From Phoronis australis (lineage: Eukaryota > Phoronida > Phoronidae), in assembly GCA_002633005.1 (NCBI GenBank), contig NMRA01000076.1, forward strand, positions 808,748-872,747: a stretch of 64,000 nt of DNA, in the 5' to 3' direction. Under the pieces are notes generated by a model that saw only the letters and a program-made list of their open reading frames with translations, searched no databases and had not been told where the DNA came from. Below, piece by piece: positions 20,736 through 32,765 of this stretch (its first letter is position 1; every line of letters begins with the position of its first letter). Position numbers and translations under genes: made by a program.

Positions 20736-23700
20736 AATTTTACCGCGGTACTTGCCCACAATGCCGCTATGCAACCATAGGGCTCGCAGCCACAGTTGCA
20801 CACTTATGCTGCGCAAATCTCTATTTTGCATTAAAACTATCTCACCATTTGTCATTCTGATGCTCTGAAGATTTGCGGCAGCATTGTGAGTTGTAACACA
20901 GGCAAAATATTTGAAAACTGAGTGAGGCATGATAAATTCCCCTGGCTGAAAAGTGACGTTACCAGCCACATATTTTGAAAACTAGGTCACTCATACAGCA
21001 CACTCTTCGTCTCCCCCAAAGAAGAGCATTAAATCCAGGATGTGGGAATTTGATACACTTTGCACACCTTTGTTTATACCTCTCCCAGTGTCAGACTTAA
21101 ACAGGATCAATAAAGTCCAATAGCAAACTGTTGTTTACCTGTGCAGTTCATACAGGTGTTATAACAAAAATATGAACAGAACAATTGTTGACACTTGATC
21201 AACAGCCCGCCCCAACAGTTCAGAATTAATATTAATACTGTACAGACTGTCCCCTCGGGCAACAGTCCATGTCACTGAGCTGTTAAAATCTCAGTATTTC
21301 CATTGTCCCGCTTGTCGAACTGTGACGTAATGTTATCCAAATTTTTACAGAGCCTGTTTCGACACACGTTGACAAGTGAATGGCCCAGTCACGGTGTTTT
21401 GACGTACTGATACGAACATAATATTTCTTTTTCACACAGTTTTGTCTCAGCTCTATGAAACTGTACTGGCTAACATTTTTGTAGCCCGGGGCAGTCTGTT
21501 TTGTGCTTTTGCACCTAGCTGATCCCAGCTCCTTTCAAGCTTTGGTAAGAAGGTGTTGGTAGTCAGACCACCGTTATTTAGAATTGCTTATATTTAACAC
21601 CTGAGTGGCTTGTACATAGCACATACAGTTGTGCTTTGTTATCAGTGTTATAAGAAAAACTACAAAAACTAAAAGACTGGCATCAAAAGTTTAAAAGGGC
21701 AACTAATAACTTAATCCTGACGCAATTTGACAAACACAAAATCCAAATTTTCATCTTTATAATGAAGTCTGTCCTTGTTTTGTTTAGTTTACCTGAAGGC
21801 ATTTAAAACAGATCATCATTTTGATAAGGCAAACATTCCCAGACAAGAATCTGAAGAAGTTTCTACCATCGACACACCTACATACCCTAAGAGACAACTT
21901 ATGCTCAAGGCACTTTATCTCGATAACTGGCAAGCGGGCCTGAACTTATTCTAAAAAAAATTAAATAACAATTTCTAGTCACATTTAATACTTAAGTTCA
22001 CTTGGATTTCCTTAAAGTCGATCAAGGCAGGATATAAAAAGTTGCTTATGTTGGACAAAGACCTGCAGAAAGAACAGCATCATGCAATACATTTCCAATA
22101 AGGCAAGAGCTCACTTTCCTGGGCTTTCTGTCGCAACACTTACAAAGATCATTCTAAAAATTTCTAATCACAACAGCATTAAACATCAGGTGTTGAACGG
22201 ACTTGTTAGCTGGAGTCATTGGAATTGTCATCACTTAATTATTTCTCTAAAACACAGTACTGTAGTAAAGATGTTAACATTCTCAGGTGTTCCAACAGAG
22301 AGGTGGCACAAGATTGATGCTGTTACCGTGGCAACCGATGGTGGCTCTGTTTAAATAGATTAGGATACACGAGAGTTTACACCCTGTTGAAGTCATTTCG
22401 TAATTGACACAATTAACCCTAATTGTTTTATATCACTCATGATTGCAAGACTGCAACTGATGCACAGTAAATTACAAGGCAAAATAAAAATAATTAAAGT
22501 AATTGAAAAACAATGAACGATTAAATTAAATTTTCAGGCAGTCAACTAACATTTGGAAACATTGTTTTTAGATTGAATTTAATGAAACTGTATGCAAAAC
22601 TGCTACATGAGGTGTTGAATACAATTTAATAAAGCACACATTTTCATTGGTTTCAGAAACGATGTAACATTACGTCACTAATTAACAAACTATTTATAAA
22701 ATGATAGTAATGATACCATGAGCAGGATATGAATAGCTTGACATACAAATAAAATTAGAAGTAAATGAAATCAAAAATATTATCTATGCTTTACAAATAG
22801 TGCCATGTTGTTAAAAATACAGAATTAATGCCTAAAGGATGAGAAAACGACCACCCTTCCTAGTTCCCTATGCGAGTCATTAAAGATATTCAACACTTAA
22901 TATTGTGAATATTTGCATCTAAATGGGGAAGCCAATTGATCCATCAAAAGACAATTTATCAGCATTCAAATGTCGTTACAAAGCTAGCGTTGATCAACTG
23001 CCTAAATTTACAAATTGAGCACAAAATTCACAAATATGGCATTGGATATCCCAGTAAAAAGGTTAATAGGGATTTGATAGTCATATGCTAGCGCGCTGTT
23101 TGTCAATAAACACGAAACTGGATCAAGCATTTGTCATTGGAAATGATGGACTGTGTAATCCTATAAGCCTGTATTTTATTCTTTAATTACAGAATGACCT
23201 ATGTCAAGTGAGTAACTGAACACAGCCTGAGCTGAAACAATTTTTACACCGAGCCTAACCTAAAAAGCTCGGCTGACAATTAAGTAACTTTATACAAGAA
23301 GTAGTTAAAACATGTAGTTAACCAGGCTTCAATTTAGAAAAAAGATTTCAAATTATTCATCTATAAGCTTCCCTTGCAACTTCAATTATAAACTGCAAAA
23401 TAGCATAGATAAACATCCGCAAGAGTTAGCATTAACTTTTTGTCTTGTTAAATGATGTTTAGTTCTTTATTGTTTTCTTTCTTCATTTTGCATCAATGTG
23501 AAAGAACAGCTTCAAAATGCTTTGACTGCCATGCATCTAAAGTGCATTTACAGGATACTTTCGTTGACAACTCAGGCACAGAACCAGTCGACACAGCACA
23601 ACCGACATAAAACCTTAGAGGAGTCTTGCCATTATGGAAACATGTCTTACACGATTTACAGCGCCATCTAGTTTTAAACTGGGTCAGTGCTCAAAACAGC

Positions 23701-24779
23701 AACTACAGTTATTCAGGTGGGACGTAAGAAAATCATTATTGATAGGATTTCCGTTCATAAATCCGGAGCGTGTATTTGGCAGATGGTATTTTTAGACCAT
23801 TTAAGGTCGAACACAAAAAATTATACATCCTAGTGTACATTTCACACTGCCGAACATATTGGCCATGCACGCTTTTCAAATACACCACATTGGTGAATCA
23901 GACGCCTGTTTTTGGAAAATCCTGTTTTAGTAAAACACATTTTCATCAACTTTGAAATGAAGGTACATATAAAAAATCTGACAATTAACAGCGCAGGCAG
24001 ACCATGAGAGACGCCCATTTATGGTAAAACAATACTAATGGTTTGCAAGGTGACTGGCACTAAAGCACCCAGAGAACAAAAAATTTCTTTCCAAATAAGT
24101 CTAACTGGTTTTTCGGACTAAAAACAGATATTTAACAAAATTAAAATTTCTCGATTCTCAGCCCCACATTCTTTCCAGTAACCATTGACCTACACAAAAA
24201 TACATATAAACCAAAGGTCTAGGGTGCGTTTCATTGAACTGGGTAGTGTGGACTAGAAAAACTAGCAAGAACGTTAACGGTTTTTGAGAAGAAACTGTTT
24301 CCATTCCTGATTAATCCAGGCAGTGGAAAAGAATTAGACCATCACTGTTACTTGTTAATTATTTCAACACTTCTGTGAATACCAATTTAGATTAATTTCA
24401 AAGGCTTTAGCCATGGGTCTACCCATTGCTCACTTTTGCCAGTAAAACACCTCAAAGGATCCAACATATGGTAAAACCAGATAGGGATCTGATCCACAAA
24501 ATGCACAGTGCAGCAGTCTGCAATAATTGTTCAACATGACACATCTAGGAGATGTTAACCTATAGTGCAAGTAAGTGAGTAAACAAATCAGTTGATAGGA
24601 AACAAGGTCTTGACTACATGGTGTCAACTCAAGAGTCACCAGTTTCTGAGGTAGGTTCCATAAATTCTGTTTGATAATTTCATTCCATTTCAACAACATG
24701 TCTTGCCATAAAACACAAAACTGCCAAGGCAGATCCTCTCAATAGGAAACATTCTAAATACAACTCTTTAGCACTGCGA
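20736..24779. other. CpG-poor intron-like sequence, nothing recognised
   Basis: About 4 kb of AT-rich, CpG-poor DNA with no tandem repeat, RNA gene or protein-like frame that I can support. A 90-codon frame at 22,082-22,354 and a minus-strand 89-codon frame at 24,430-24,699 carry no known motif. Confidence 0.4.
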
Positions 24780-25290
24780 GACCACAAAAGCGTCGATGCG
24801 TCAATGTTTTGGGGAGCTTCGGTCAGTATGAACCGTTACTTCGGTCCTGGATCGAAGTTAACAGTGTTTGTTAACTTTGCAGTAAACAGGTGGATTTAAC
24901 AGTGAAGCGTCGACGCTGCAGTGCAGTATGAACAGTCAACTTCGGTCCCATCGAAGTTATCACCAGGGGCCACTTTTATCATCAAATAAAGGGCTGTTGT
25001 TGCTAATGGTTGTTTATATTTTGTTCGAATAATCACTAACTGAATTACAAATAAGTTTTATGTCAATTAGCACATGGAAATGTTCCCAAATTCTCACATT
25101 AAAAATCTTAGCATGTACGCAAAGCATCAACGCTACCTTGCAATTACTTTTATGACATCAGCGTCACCTATTGTTTACCTCTTTGTCGGTTAACTGCGGG
25201 AGCCGGTATGAACGGTTCAGTTAACTTCGCAGTTTACGTAGACGCTCCGCTCAGATCAGAGTTAAGTCAAAGGGCCTGTTGACTTGACCC
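24780..25290 (+). mobile_element. CpG-rich dispersed element with CGAAGTTAAC motifs, copy 1
   Basis: A CpG island in otherwise CpG-poor DNA. It contains repeated ACTTCGGTC, ATCGAAGTTAACAG and GTTAACTTCGCAG phrases on both strands, and recurring GTATGAAC. The block ATCGAAGTTAACAG, then GGTGGATTTAACAG.GAAGCGTCG, then ATCGAAGTTATC, is found in inverted orientation at 43,490-43,680. This is best explained as two copies of a non-autonomous element. The termini could not be fixed. Confidence 0.6.
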
Positions 25291-25896
25291 TGACAGTTAA
25301 CAGGGATGAAACACAATATCTTTCATTCATGGACATTTTGAGACAATGAATATTTTGTGTGAATTATTTGAATACCGTACAAAATTGACAATTTGATGAT
25401 GATGGATGGAAATAATTTACAAAAAAATGCTGGGAAATATCCCACTTCACTTAAGCCATACAAGAATGTAGCATGTTGTCCACGAACTGACCTACTGCCA
25501 TCTAGCGACAAGACACATTTCATAATTTTGCCAATATATCGAAAAAGGGCTTACTTGCACTTGCGTATACACATAGCTAGACAGCTGACCCGGAAAGGCA
25601 TGACAGCCAATAAATTTGGCCTATTTCCTAAACATGACAAACCTGTTCATGGAAAAAATAGTGAATTCATCTCATCCAATATACATTCGGCAAAGTCCAT
25701 GTCATGTCACAAGCTCACTTCCCTGTGTAATGGCAGAAATGGGTCCAGAAATTTGCTGGAGACTCATGGAATGATGGATGCACGCAATAATTATCCTCAT
25801 TCACTTGTGTGCAAACAGTGTGAGTGTACAAGTTACCTAATGTTCTTTCGTTAAATTCTCTGAAGGTTAATGCAACTGGTTACCGTCATACTGCTT
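25291..25896. other. Longest open frame of the window, not supported as a gene
   Basis: The frame opens at three ATG codons from 25,396 and runs to 25,854 (about 152 codons). It has no recognisable domain, signal peptide or membrane segment, and its composition is ordinary. In 64 kb of this base composition one frame of such length is borderline by chance. It is kept only as a region to test. Confidence 0.3.
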
Positions 25897-25942
25897 ACGT
25901 CACACCCCAAGCAAATTGTAATATTTGCTTGGGGTGTGACGT
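25897..25942. repeat. Perfect inverted repeat, 20-bp arms and 6-bp loop
   Basis: The left arm 25,897-25,916 (ACGTCACACCCCAAGCAAAT) and right arm 25,923-25,942 are exact reverse complements, separated by TGTAAT. A perfect 20-bp stem is rare in old DNA, so it is either recent or maintained. Symmetry stops abruptly at both outer ends. It lies about 80 bases left of a separate inverted-repeat element. Confidence 0.95.
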
Positions 25943-26007
25943 TTTGAACTAGGAAAATACTAGAAAAAACATTCAATTGCAGGCGGTCTTTATCTTTTCT
26001 TAAACGT

Positions 26008-26016
26008 GGGGGGGGG
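26008..26016 (+). repeat. G9 homopolymer
   Basis: Nine consecutive G just outside the left arm of the inverted-repeat element at 26,023. It may be slippage-prone, but no regulatory meaning is visible. Confidence 0.9.
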
Positions 26017-26022
26017 CTGTGG

Positions 26023-26410
26023 CCAGTTGCATGAAACAGTCTCAAATAGGGACTCAACTAAGGTCCCTATGTCTTTTTGTGTATTTTTGTCTCATGGATG
26101 AGCTCCTCCTTGATTAATGACATTTTCTAATAATATAACAAAAAACTGAGCCCCAAGTTCATTGAAAATAAATAGGAACCCAGTCCTTAAATTGGGAGTG
26201 TTGCATGAAAAGATCCCTACTTCTTTTCGACAATAATGGCAATTTAACGTAGAGTTCACTCTCGATTTGTATCAAAGTCAAAAGTTGACTTAGCAATGAA
26301 ACTAAAACAATATAAGAAAGGGCAATCGGTGTTTTCACAAGTCCACAAATACGCAGTAGATTTAGGGAACTTAGTTGAGTCCCTACTTGGGACTGCTTCA
26401 TACAACCCGG
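26023..26410. mobile_element. MITE-like element with ~48-bp terminal inverted repeats
   Basis: The left arm 26,023-26,070 and right arm 26,363-26,410 are reverse complements at about 40 of 48 positions with one single-base gap. The shared core is TAGGGACTCAACTAAG, read inverted on the right. The 390-bp length, lack of coding capacity and long inverted ends fit a miniature inverted-repeat transposable element. An internal GTTGCATGAAAAGATCCC near 26,199 resembles the arm again. No clear target-site duplication was seen. Minus-strand frames of 68, 86 and 141 codons overlap this interval and are not supported as genes. Confidence 0.75.
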
Positions 26411-26619
26411 CACTGAGAAACCTATTAAGGAAATCGGGTCTGATGAAAAAGTAGAAGTTTCCACATAAGTTGTTGATCTCGCCAATAAACCACAATCTTT
26501 GCAAAAATACGGACACAGATGTCTAATGATAACTTCATCATGTTCAGACAAATGCATTACGCAAACTGCGTGTGTTTTGAACAATGTTTACTGTTAAACT
26601 GTCACAAAATTATTGATCG

Positions 26620-26675
26620 GTCTCATTAGGCAGAGTAGAGCGTGCGGCTGTTATGGTTAAACCATAATTTGAGAC
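26620..26675 (+). mobile_element. Small tRNA-like fold lacking an anticodon arm
   Basis: GTCTCA at the left end can pair with TGAGAC at the right end. Inside, TTATG-GTTAAAC-CATAA forms a T-arm-like hairpin (5-bp stem, 7-base loop), and TTAGGCAGAGTAGAGC resembles a D-arm/A-box region. Only about 56 bases long, it has no room for an anticodon arm. It could be a truncated SINE head or chance pairing. Confidence 0.25.
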
Positions 26676-28680
26676 ATAGAGACGTTATTTTTCGCAAAAT
26701 TAGGTACCATGTGCATTGAGACAATTGAGAACAATTGAACTTAAAAGAAAAAGGCTGATTAAAAGTGAAATTATCAAACAGAAAAATGATTTTCATTCAG
26801 AGATCACCTAAATATATAGCTCATTTGAAACACTTCAACTTATGGGGAAAATATATTTAATTTATTTTTTGTGCTTAGTAAGTGAAGAATCAGTGTATGT
26901 ATTATACACTGTTCTTTAAAACATCGTTACGAACTGCTTCTAAAATGTTCCACTTTTGCATGATGGATTATCATAAATAAGTCTTTCACTTTTTTCACAA
27001 AAACCCGCTGTATAAAGAGAAAATGGAATGACTGTAACAGCGTACCTGAGATTTCATTTTGAACATTTATATCAAATGAAGTTTGGTTACGTTACCGATA
27101 CAGTTGTTTTTTATCAATGTATCTATATTCCTAAATTTTATTATAGCGGTGTGACCTGATTGATGGCAAAAAGTCAAAAATTAAATTCAGCAGCCCTCTT
27201 TTCAGAAAATTCATACTTTTACTGTGTAAAAGTTTACAATTTTGAACATATTTGGATAACTATACATTGTAAGCTAAATACCCACATTATAGAAGATGCA
27301 AGCAAATAGTACTTTTCACCAAGAAGCATTATTTACAAAGTCCATTCACAACATTTACAGCATGGTGGTGCTCTTCTTATTTTAAACAAAAATAATTGCC
27401 ACAATGTCTATTTTTTCATTTTTCAAAGGCTGATTACATTTTGCAAAAAATTAGAGTTTCGGTAAACATCTACATAGTGCATTAGTAATAGATTAAAGTG
27501 TTATTAGTCTTTACTTTTGTTTTGTTAACGAATAGGAATTTCACTTGTACGCCATATTGTACGGTAAGTAAATGAAGAATTACTAAAATCAAAATTCTGT
27601 ATGTTCAACAGTATACCCCACAGGTGGCACCACTTGTACTCCATCAGCCAACTGCAAATTACACACCAACATTATGCACTGTTACAACACCTTGGGCATA
27701 GGATTTGGCCGAGGGAATCTGTCGAGTGTCTTATGGATTGGGACACAAGGGACATGGATAAACCACATTTAGGAAACTGGACTGTCTGCTGTTGATTTTT
27801 AAATGAAGTAATTTAACAGCAGATTACTATACAAGAATTCGGGACCATGGAATTTTCCCTTATATGAAACAAATTATTTATATAAATTTTGCAATGACAG
27901 TTAATGCACATTACAAATTTCTTCAAAAACTTTGAAATTCCCACAAGTTCAGCAGGTGATTTGGAACCAACCTTACAGTAGGTACTTCTGATTGAGCCAA
28001 TCTTGTGGCCGACGGTCTTTCATCATTCCTACAGTTTACAAATTACCTTAACTAACTCACTCAAGCTGGCCAATAAACCAACCAATACTCTGGTAAAATC
28101 TTACCAATTCAGGTCACAATATGGTAGTGACATTAACCGTTTTCATGTTTTTCATATACGGTAAGTAGAATCAAAATACTTTTACCAGTTTCAAGTCCTT
28201 TATCATAGCTACAAAGGTTTGAGAAATAGTGGGCATTCAAAACAAATTGTTAAAAGCTTTTGAACAAATGAAAAGACAATTTCTTGGCAGTTTTGCTCGA
28301 AAGTGGTTCGATGATAAATTAATTTGTGAACTACTGAAAAATGAAACCGGTTATAGAGGACTATTTTGTTTCAAGGATTTAAACGATCTACCATATGCGC
28401 ACGATTGTGTGACTCACGTGCCTAAATATGAATATGCACCTGTACCTAGAATGTACTTGCACTTGCCAGTGTGTGAAATCAGTGCATCAGTGGTACATCT
28501 CATTTCGCAACACGCAACTACCGATGCTTCTAACTAGTTCCATCGCCTGGACTATACAAACTGAATGCGTCATTGAAAATTGAACTTCTTCACTCTTTGA
28601 ACCTCAAAAATCAGTTAACTTCTATGCATAAAAGATGAAAATAAGCAGCATCCCAACTGCTGTTTCTTTGTTGACATGTC
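26676..28680. other. CpG-poor intron-like sequence
   Basis: AT-rich with few CpG: I count 9 in 27,001-27,600. A phrase near 27,416 matches family A. A 102-codon plus-strand frame (28,229-28,537, non-ATG start) is relatively rich in charged residues and ends in a TAG. It shows no recognised domain and is left uncalled. Confidence 0.4.
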
Positions 28681-28840
28681 CCAACCTGTATATTGTGTAA
28701 ACTAGCCCCAACCTGTATATTGTGTAAACTAGTCCCAACCTGTATATTGTGTAAACTAGCCCCAACCTGTATATTGTGTAAACTAGTTCCAACCTGTATA
28801 TTGTGTAAACTAGTTCCAACCTGTATATTGTGTAAACTAC
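28681..28840 (+). repeat. 27-bp minisatellite, six copies
   Basis: Six units start at 28,681, 28,708, 28,735, 28,762, 28,789 and 28,816. Each begins CCAACCTGTATATTGTGTAA and ends ACTAGYY; the only differences are at the last bases, and the sixth unit ends in ACTACC. Because 27 is divisible by three, two minus-strand frames appear as repeated nonapeptides. These have no flanking coding support and are not genes. The low divergence implies recent expansion. Confidence 0.97.
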
Positions 28841-28904
28841 CTGAGCAGCACAGTAGGATGAATTGACTTGTGAACGCCACCATAAAATTATCTTCACCCC
28901 CAAA

Positions 28905-29310
28905 GAATGCAGTGAAATTTGAATGGGGGGCTCATCATGCCCTGGAGTAACGATGGAGCCAACGCAAGACTGGAACTTGGCCTACCTCTCACAGAAAGGA
29001 AGACAAACTTGGCATTTATTTAGCTTAACACTAACTAATGCATGAAAAGTATTAAGAATGAACAAAAAAACAACACCCAAATAAAACAACACCAAAGTAA
29101 TATTGCGTTGAGACCTGGACATCTACAGGGGATAGCTACCTGCAAGCTTATGTATATGGAGGAGTTTGTGAAACAATAGGGCCGGCCCGGATTACACGGT
29201 GGTAGAACTCTCCCTTGTCCCGGAGATAAGAAAGCGTGTCACCTCGTTTTAGAAATCGGGCACACTTTCATGTCCCTCCTTGATGTCGGGAAGGCGAATA
29301 GTTTCACATC
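28905..29310. other. GC- and CpG-rich patch of unknown identity
   Basis: Nine CpG fall within about 140 bases (29,178-29,300), far above the local background, around GGGCCGGCCCGG and TCCCGGAGATAAGAAAGCG. On the minus strand one frame is protein-like but broken by stops. It could be a decayed retroelement or SINE body, an old exon, or an unmethylated site. I cannot decide. Confidence 0.35.
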
Positions 29311-32300
29311 CCTCATTCAGGAGTATTGTCCAAACTTTCTCATCTTGGAGTTGCAGTCCACAGCACAGCAGTAATACTTCGTTGGCATTGGAAGGAAGAG
29401 TAGAGTAGTGTAACCGAGTTATTGTAAAGAATCAGACAACAAATAACATACCAACTCCAATGGCATGGAAACGAGGCAGCAAATGCGCCTGATGTATGTT
29501 TATGGCATTGTGGGTAAATAAAGCGAGATACGAGTGTTGCTGTGTAATCCATGACCCCCAACTGAGTAAAAATACTCCTTAAAAAACATATTGCTTCAGT
29601 TACACTGTATAAGTTTAGCACTAGTATATCTTTTGCACATTTAAAATGTTCTCCTCAAACAGAAGCATGGAAACTTTTCTCAAAAAACGTTTGCTTTTTA
29701 GATTTAATAAAGCAGACTATTTCCTTGTGAAAACAATTGGGCTGTTGATGGATGATAACCGAGACTACTGCATGTACAGCCATTTCACCCCACCTGCCTA
29801 TACTATAGGTTCGACAAGAGCAATCTTCAACGCAAAGCGAAAAAGAAAGGTGCTAGAGCTACTCATTTTCAGTGATGTCTTGCACTGGCAATAGTGACAG
29901 TGATTTGAAATCAAGTCAACGATTAATGGCTAATTTCTTTGAGGAGCGTGGATTGATGATCTGGCAAAATTGGCTACGACTACTTTAACAAATTCTGTCA
30001 AAAACATCAAATGCAATTTCACTTCATTTCTTGTTGCCATCCATTAGTGCGCGCAGAAGTCACGGCAACAAATATGCCAGTCTGAGGTAACCAGTTCCAT
30101 TTCCGATTTGATAAGTAAAATATGACGAGTGTCAGAAATCTTGTCACATAAAATACATCAAGTCATAAGCAGGCGGTGAAATATGTTAGAATTAATGAGG
30201 CGAGTTCCGCACTGTGCACTTTCAATCAGACAGATCATCGGTTACTAGTGAATGAAGCAATTATATTAATACTTTAAACTGTTTTGTACTAATGAACTGC
30301 TAATAAAAGAAATGAGTGTTGGCTGGTCTTCAGCCACATCTGTCTCTGTCATCGCGAAAAAGGTACACCACTTTCCATTGACGGATTGAATTGAAGGCAA
30401 TAGAGCGACAGTTAAGAAACAATTGAAATTTTTTGACAGCTTCAATGACACGTGAAATAATGATCAACATAGTTCCTTGGCCCAAAGCTAATGTTAAAGT
30501 AGGCCAATAGTACATAGGCCTGAGGCCTAAATTTTCGAATAAATATGTCATCAAAAGAATACGGGTCATGGTTGACTTTGATCGAAAAGTTGCTCAACAG
30601 TTATGCACCCCCAATTTGAACATTGGTGGATATAGGCCGACATAATGAGGACAACATAGGAGGGGAGCCCTGTGGTGATGTGTGCTACTCGCTAAACTCA
30701 AAGCAGGAAAAACCCGCCTGCCATTCAGACCACTTGCCAAAATTGGTCTTGTTGTTCCTTAGCCAAAATATGAATTTGATTGTTTATGAAGTCAGCTAAG
30801 GCAACTATTGTTCTATAAGCAGCCTAATTACTGACACACCTTGGTCAAGTGCTTATAGTGGCAACAAGCCAGCACTTTGATGTGTCCGTGACGAGTTTAG
30901 CAATCCATGCCTTCGCTGGTACCCGTGGCAGAAATAGAATCTACGGTGGAAACAAATTACTCGCATTGACCTTCAGAAACAGATTTCTAGTGACTTGCCA
31001 GAGACCATCTGCTGCTGAAATGTGCGAGGGGCCTACATGTACTATATTTGATTTCAGCACTGTCTACAAATCAACAGTATACCTGGAAGCGAATGAGGCA
31101 ATTTCTGCTGGTGTGCACTGAAATCAACATTTTCAAATCATACTATTACGCCACTAAAGTGTCAAAAAAGAAACTGATCACATTCTGCAGACAAACGACC
31201 GCTTCTGATGGCATAACTTATTTTCTTCTCAGTTACGCCGGTAATTCCACGACTACTTTTTTCGGAAAATAACATTAAATCATTTTTTTTATTGTGATAT
31301 TTAAAATGAGGGTGGCCTCTTCAGGGATAGCACTGCTTTCCTACAGGGCTCATTGATTTGCCAATTAACCTCCTTGGTAATATCTTCCTGTTATTACCCA
31401 GTTGTGCAAGCCTATATCTCTGGTCAGTCAGAGCAAACGCTGTAACACCACCAGCATCAAAACCACAAACACTGTGAGAGAAAATACGTGCAATACACAT
31501 TTTTATTTTAAATAACAAAAATTTTTCTATAACTCAGAAAAGAAGTGGAAACTGCCACCTATGATACAACAATTAATCACATCTACAAACAGATGATCCA
31601 CAATAGCAAACAAAAGGTTAATGCTCAATCCCAGACCCTTGACATCAGAACTCTGTTGTGGCTGACACACCTTTACATATAGTAATTCATGAATTCCTGA
31701 ATAGGCTCTCAGTGACAGGTGATAGGCAGATTGTCAAAAAGGTGTTGGATTAGAAAAACATGCAGTGATGTAATACCTATTGACTTCCCAAAGGCTACAG
31801 CAAGACAACATAAAGCAAGCAGCCAAGGAATCGTGAATGAAGCTAGGAATCTGTATCACTCAATATGACAAGTGGAATTGTTGTGGAGTCTTGGATACAA
31901 TTTGAGGGGGAAGACATTACGCAGCACAATACAATTTTATTTGTTTTGCCACAGATCAAAATGTTGGACAAAGGCGATATTATATGATCAAAATAAATGT
32001 TTTTTCATAATGATTGACAGATTTGCTATTCTAATAATCCGAGATGCATAAGCTTGCTCATTCATGGAATGAATGACCCCAAAAGTGACCATCACCCACA
32101 CCATGGTAACTTTAACAGTTCAGTGACTGGCTCTCACTAAACTTTTCAAGAATACATGATCGATGGGCATCGCACAATCCTAGTAATTGCATGAAAAGAA
32201 ATCATCCTTTGGTTGCTTGCAAACCACTGTGTTTTACAATTCAGAAATTTAACACACAATTGAGATTGACAGCTGTGTTGAATTTAATGACATCTTCAGT

Positions 32301-32625
32301 GAAGTGAAATATTTGAATGGTTATTTTTCAGTTGTTGAGAAATCTGACAAAGTAAAATACCGCATTCATGAGATAATGAACACTAAACAGGAAAAGAATT
32401 ATTGCTTACAAGGAATTTGGTACAATTCAAAGAGCAAACTTTGGAACACATAATGGCAAACGAGTGGATTTTAACTTTGTCAAACTTATCAAAAGTAGCT
32501 CGTGAGAAATGTTTACAATATTGGGTGGTAAAATCCCATAGGAAACAATATGGCAGACAAAAAATATTTACTTTCTCATTTTTCTTAAAAGGTATGAAAT
32601 TCAATGCTTTACCATGTTCAAGTTG
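29311..32625. other. CpG-poor intron-like sequence, nothing recognised
   Basis: An 82-codon ATG frame at 29,646-29,894 carries a basic cluster near its C-terminus but no recognised domain. A small palindrome TAGGCCTGAGGCCTA lies near 30,517. No RNA gene or substantial repeat was identified. Confidence 0.4.
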
Positions 32626-32765
32626 TGTACCATAGCTACCATCAGACAATATTTTGAAAAATTGTGATCATTCACAACTAATGTTAGACGACTAAAAAAT
32701 GAAAAAGGATAATTTTGGCTATTATTTTTCTCTTTGGTGAGTTTTCACCGTATGGTCCAGATGTT
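32626..32765 (+). repeat. Old dispersed repeat family D, copy 2
   Basis: Aligns with 20,586-20,735: CCATAGCTACCATCAGACAA, ATATTTTGAAAAATTG, AATGTTAGACGAC, AAAAGGATAATTTTGGCTAT. Single-motif relatives (TTTTGGAAATTATTT) occur near 36,552 and 57,180. Function unknown. Confidence 0.65.

Noticed and set aside
25396-25854. Longest open reading frame (~152 codons) as a gene
   Set aside because: No recognisable domain or targeting signal, and a length borderline for chance in this composition. Without homology or transcripts it cannot be called.
26159-26584. 141-codon minus-strand frame
   Set aside because: It overlaps the MITE-like element and its right inverted arm, and no domain is recognised.
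28681-28840. CRISPR-like array
   Set aside because: Units are directly adjacent with no spacers, and the sequence is eukaryotic.
28611-28903. Repeat protein with nine-residue periods on the minus strand
   Set aside because: It is the translation of a 27-bp minisatellite. Two different frames show the same periodic behaviour, and there is no flanking coding sequence.
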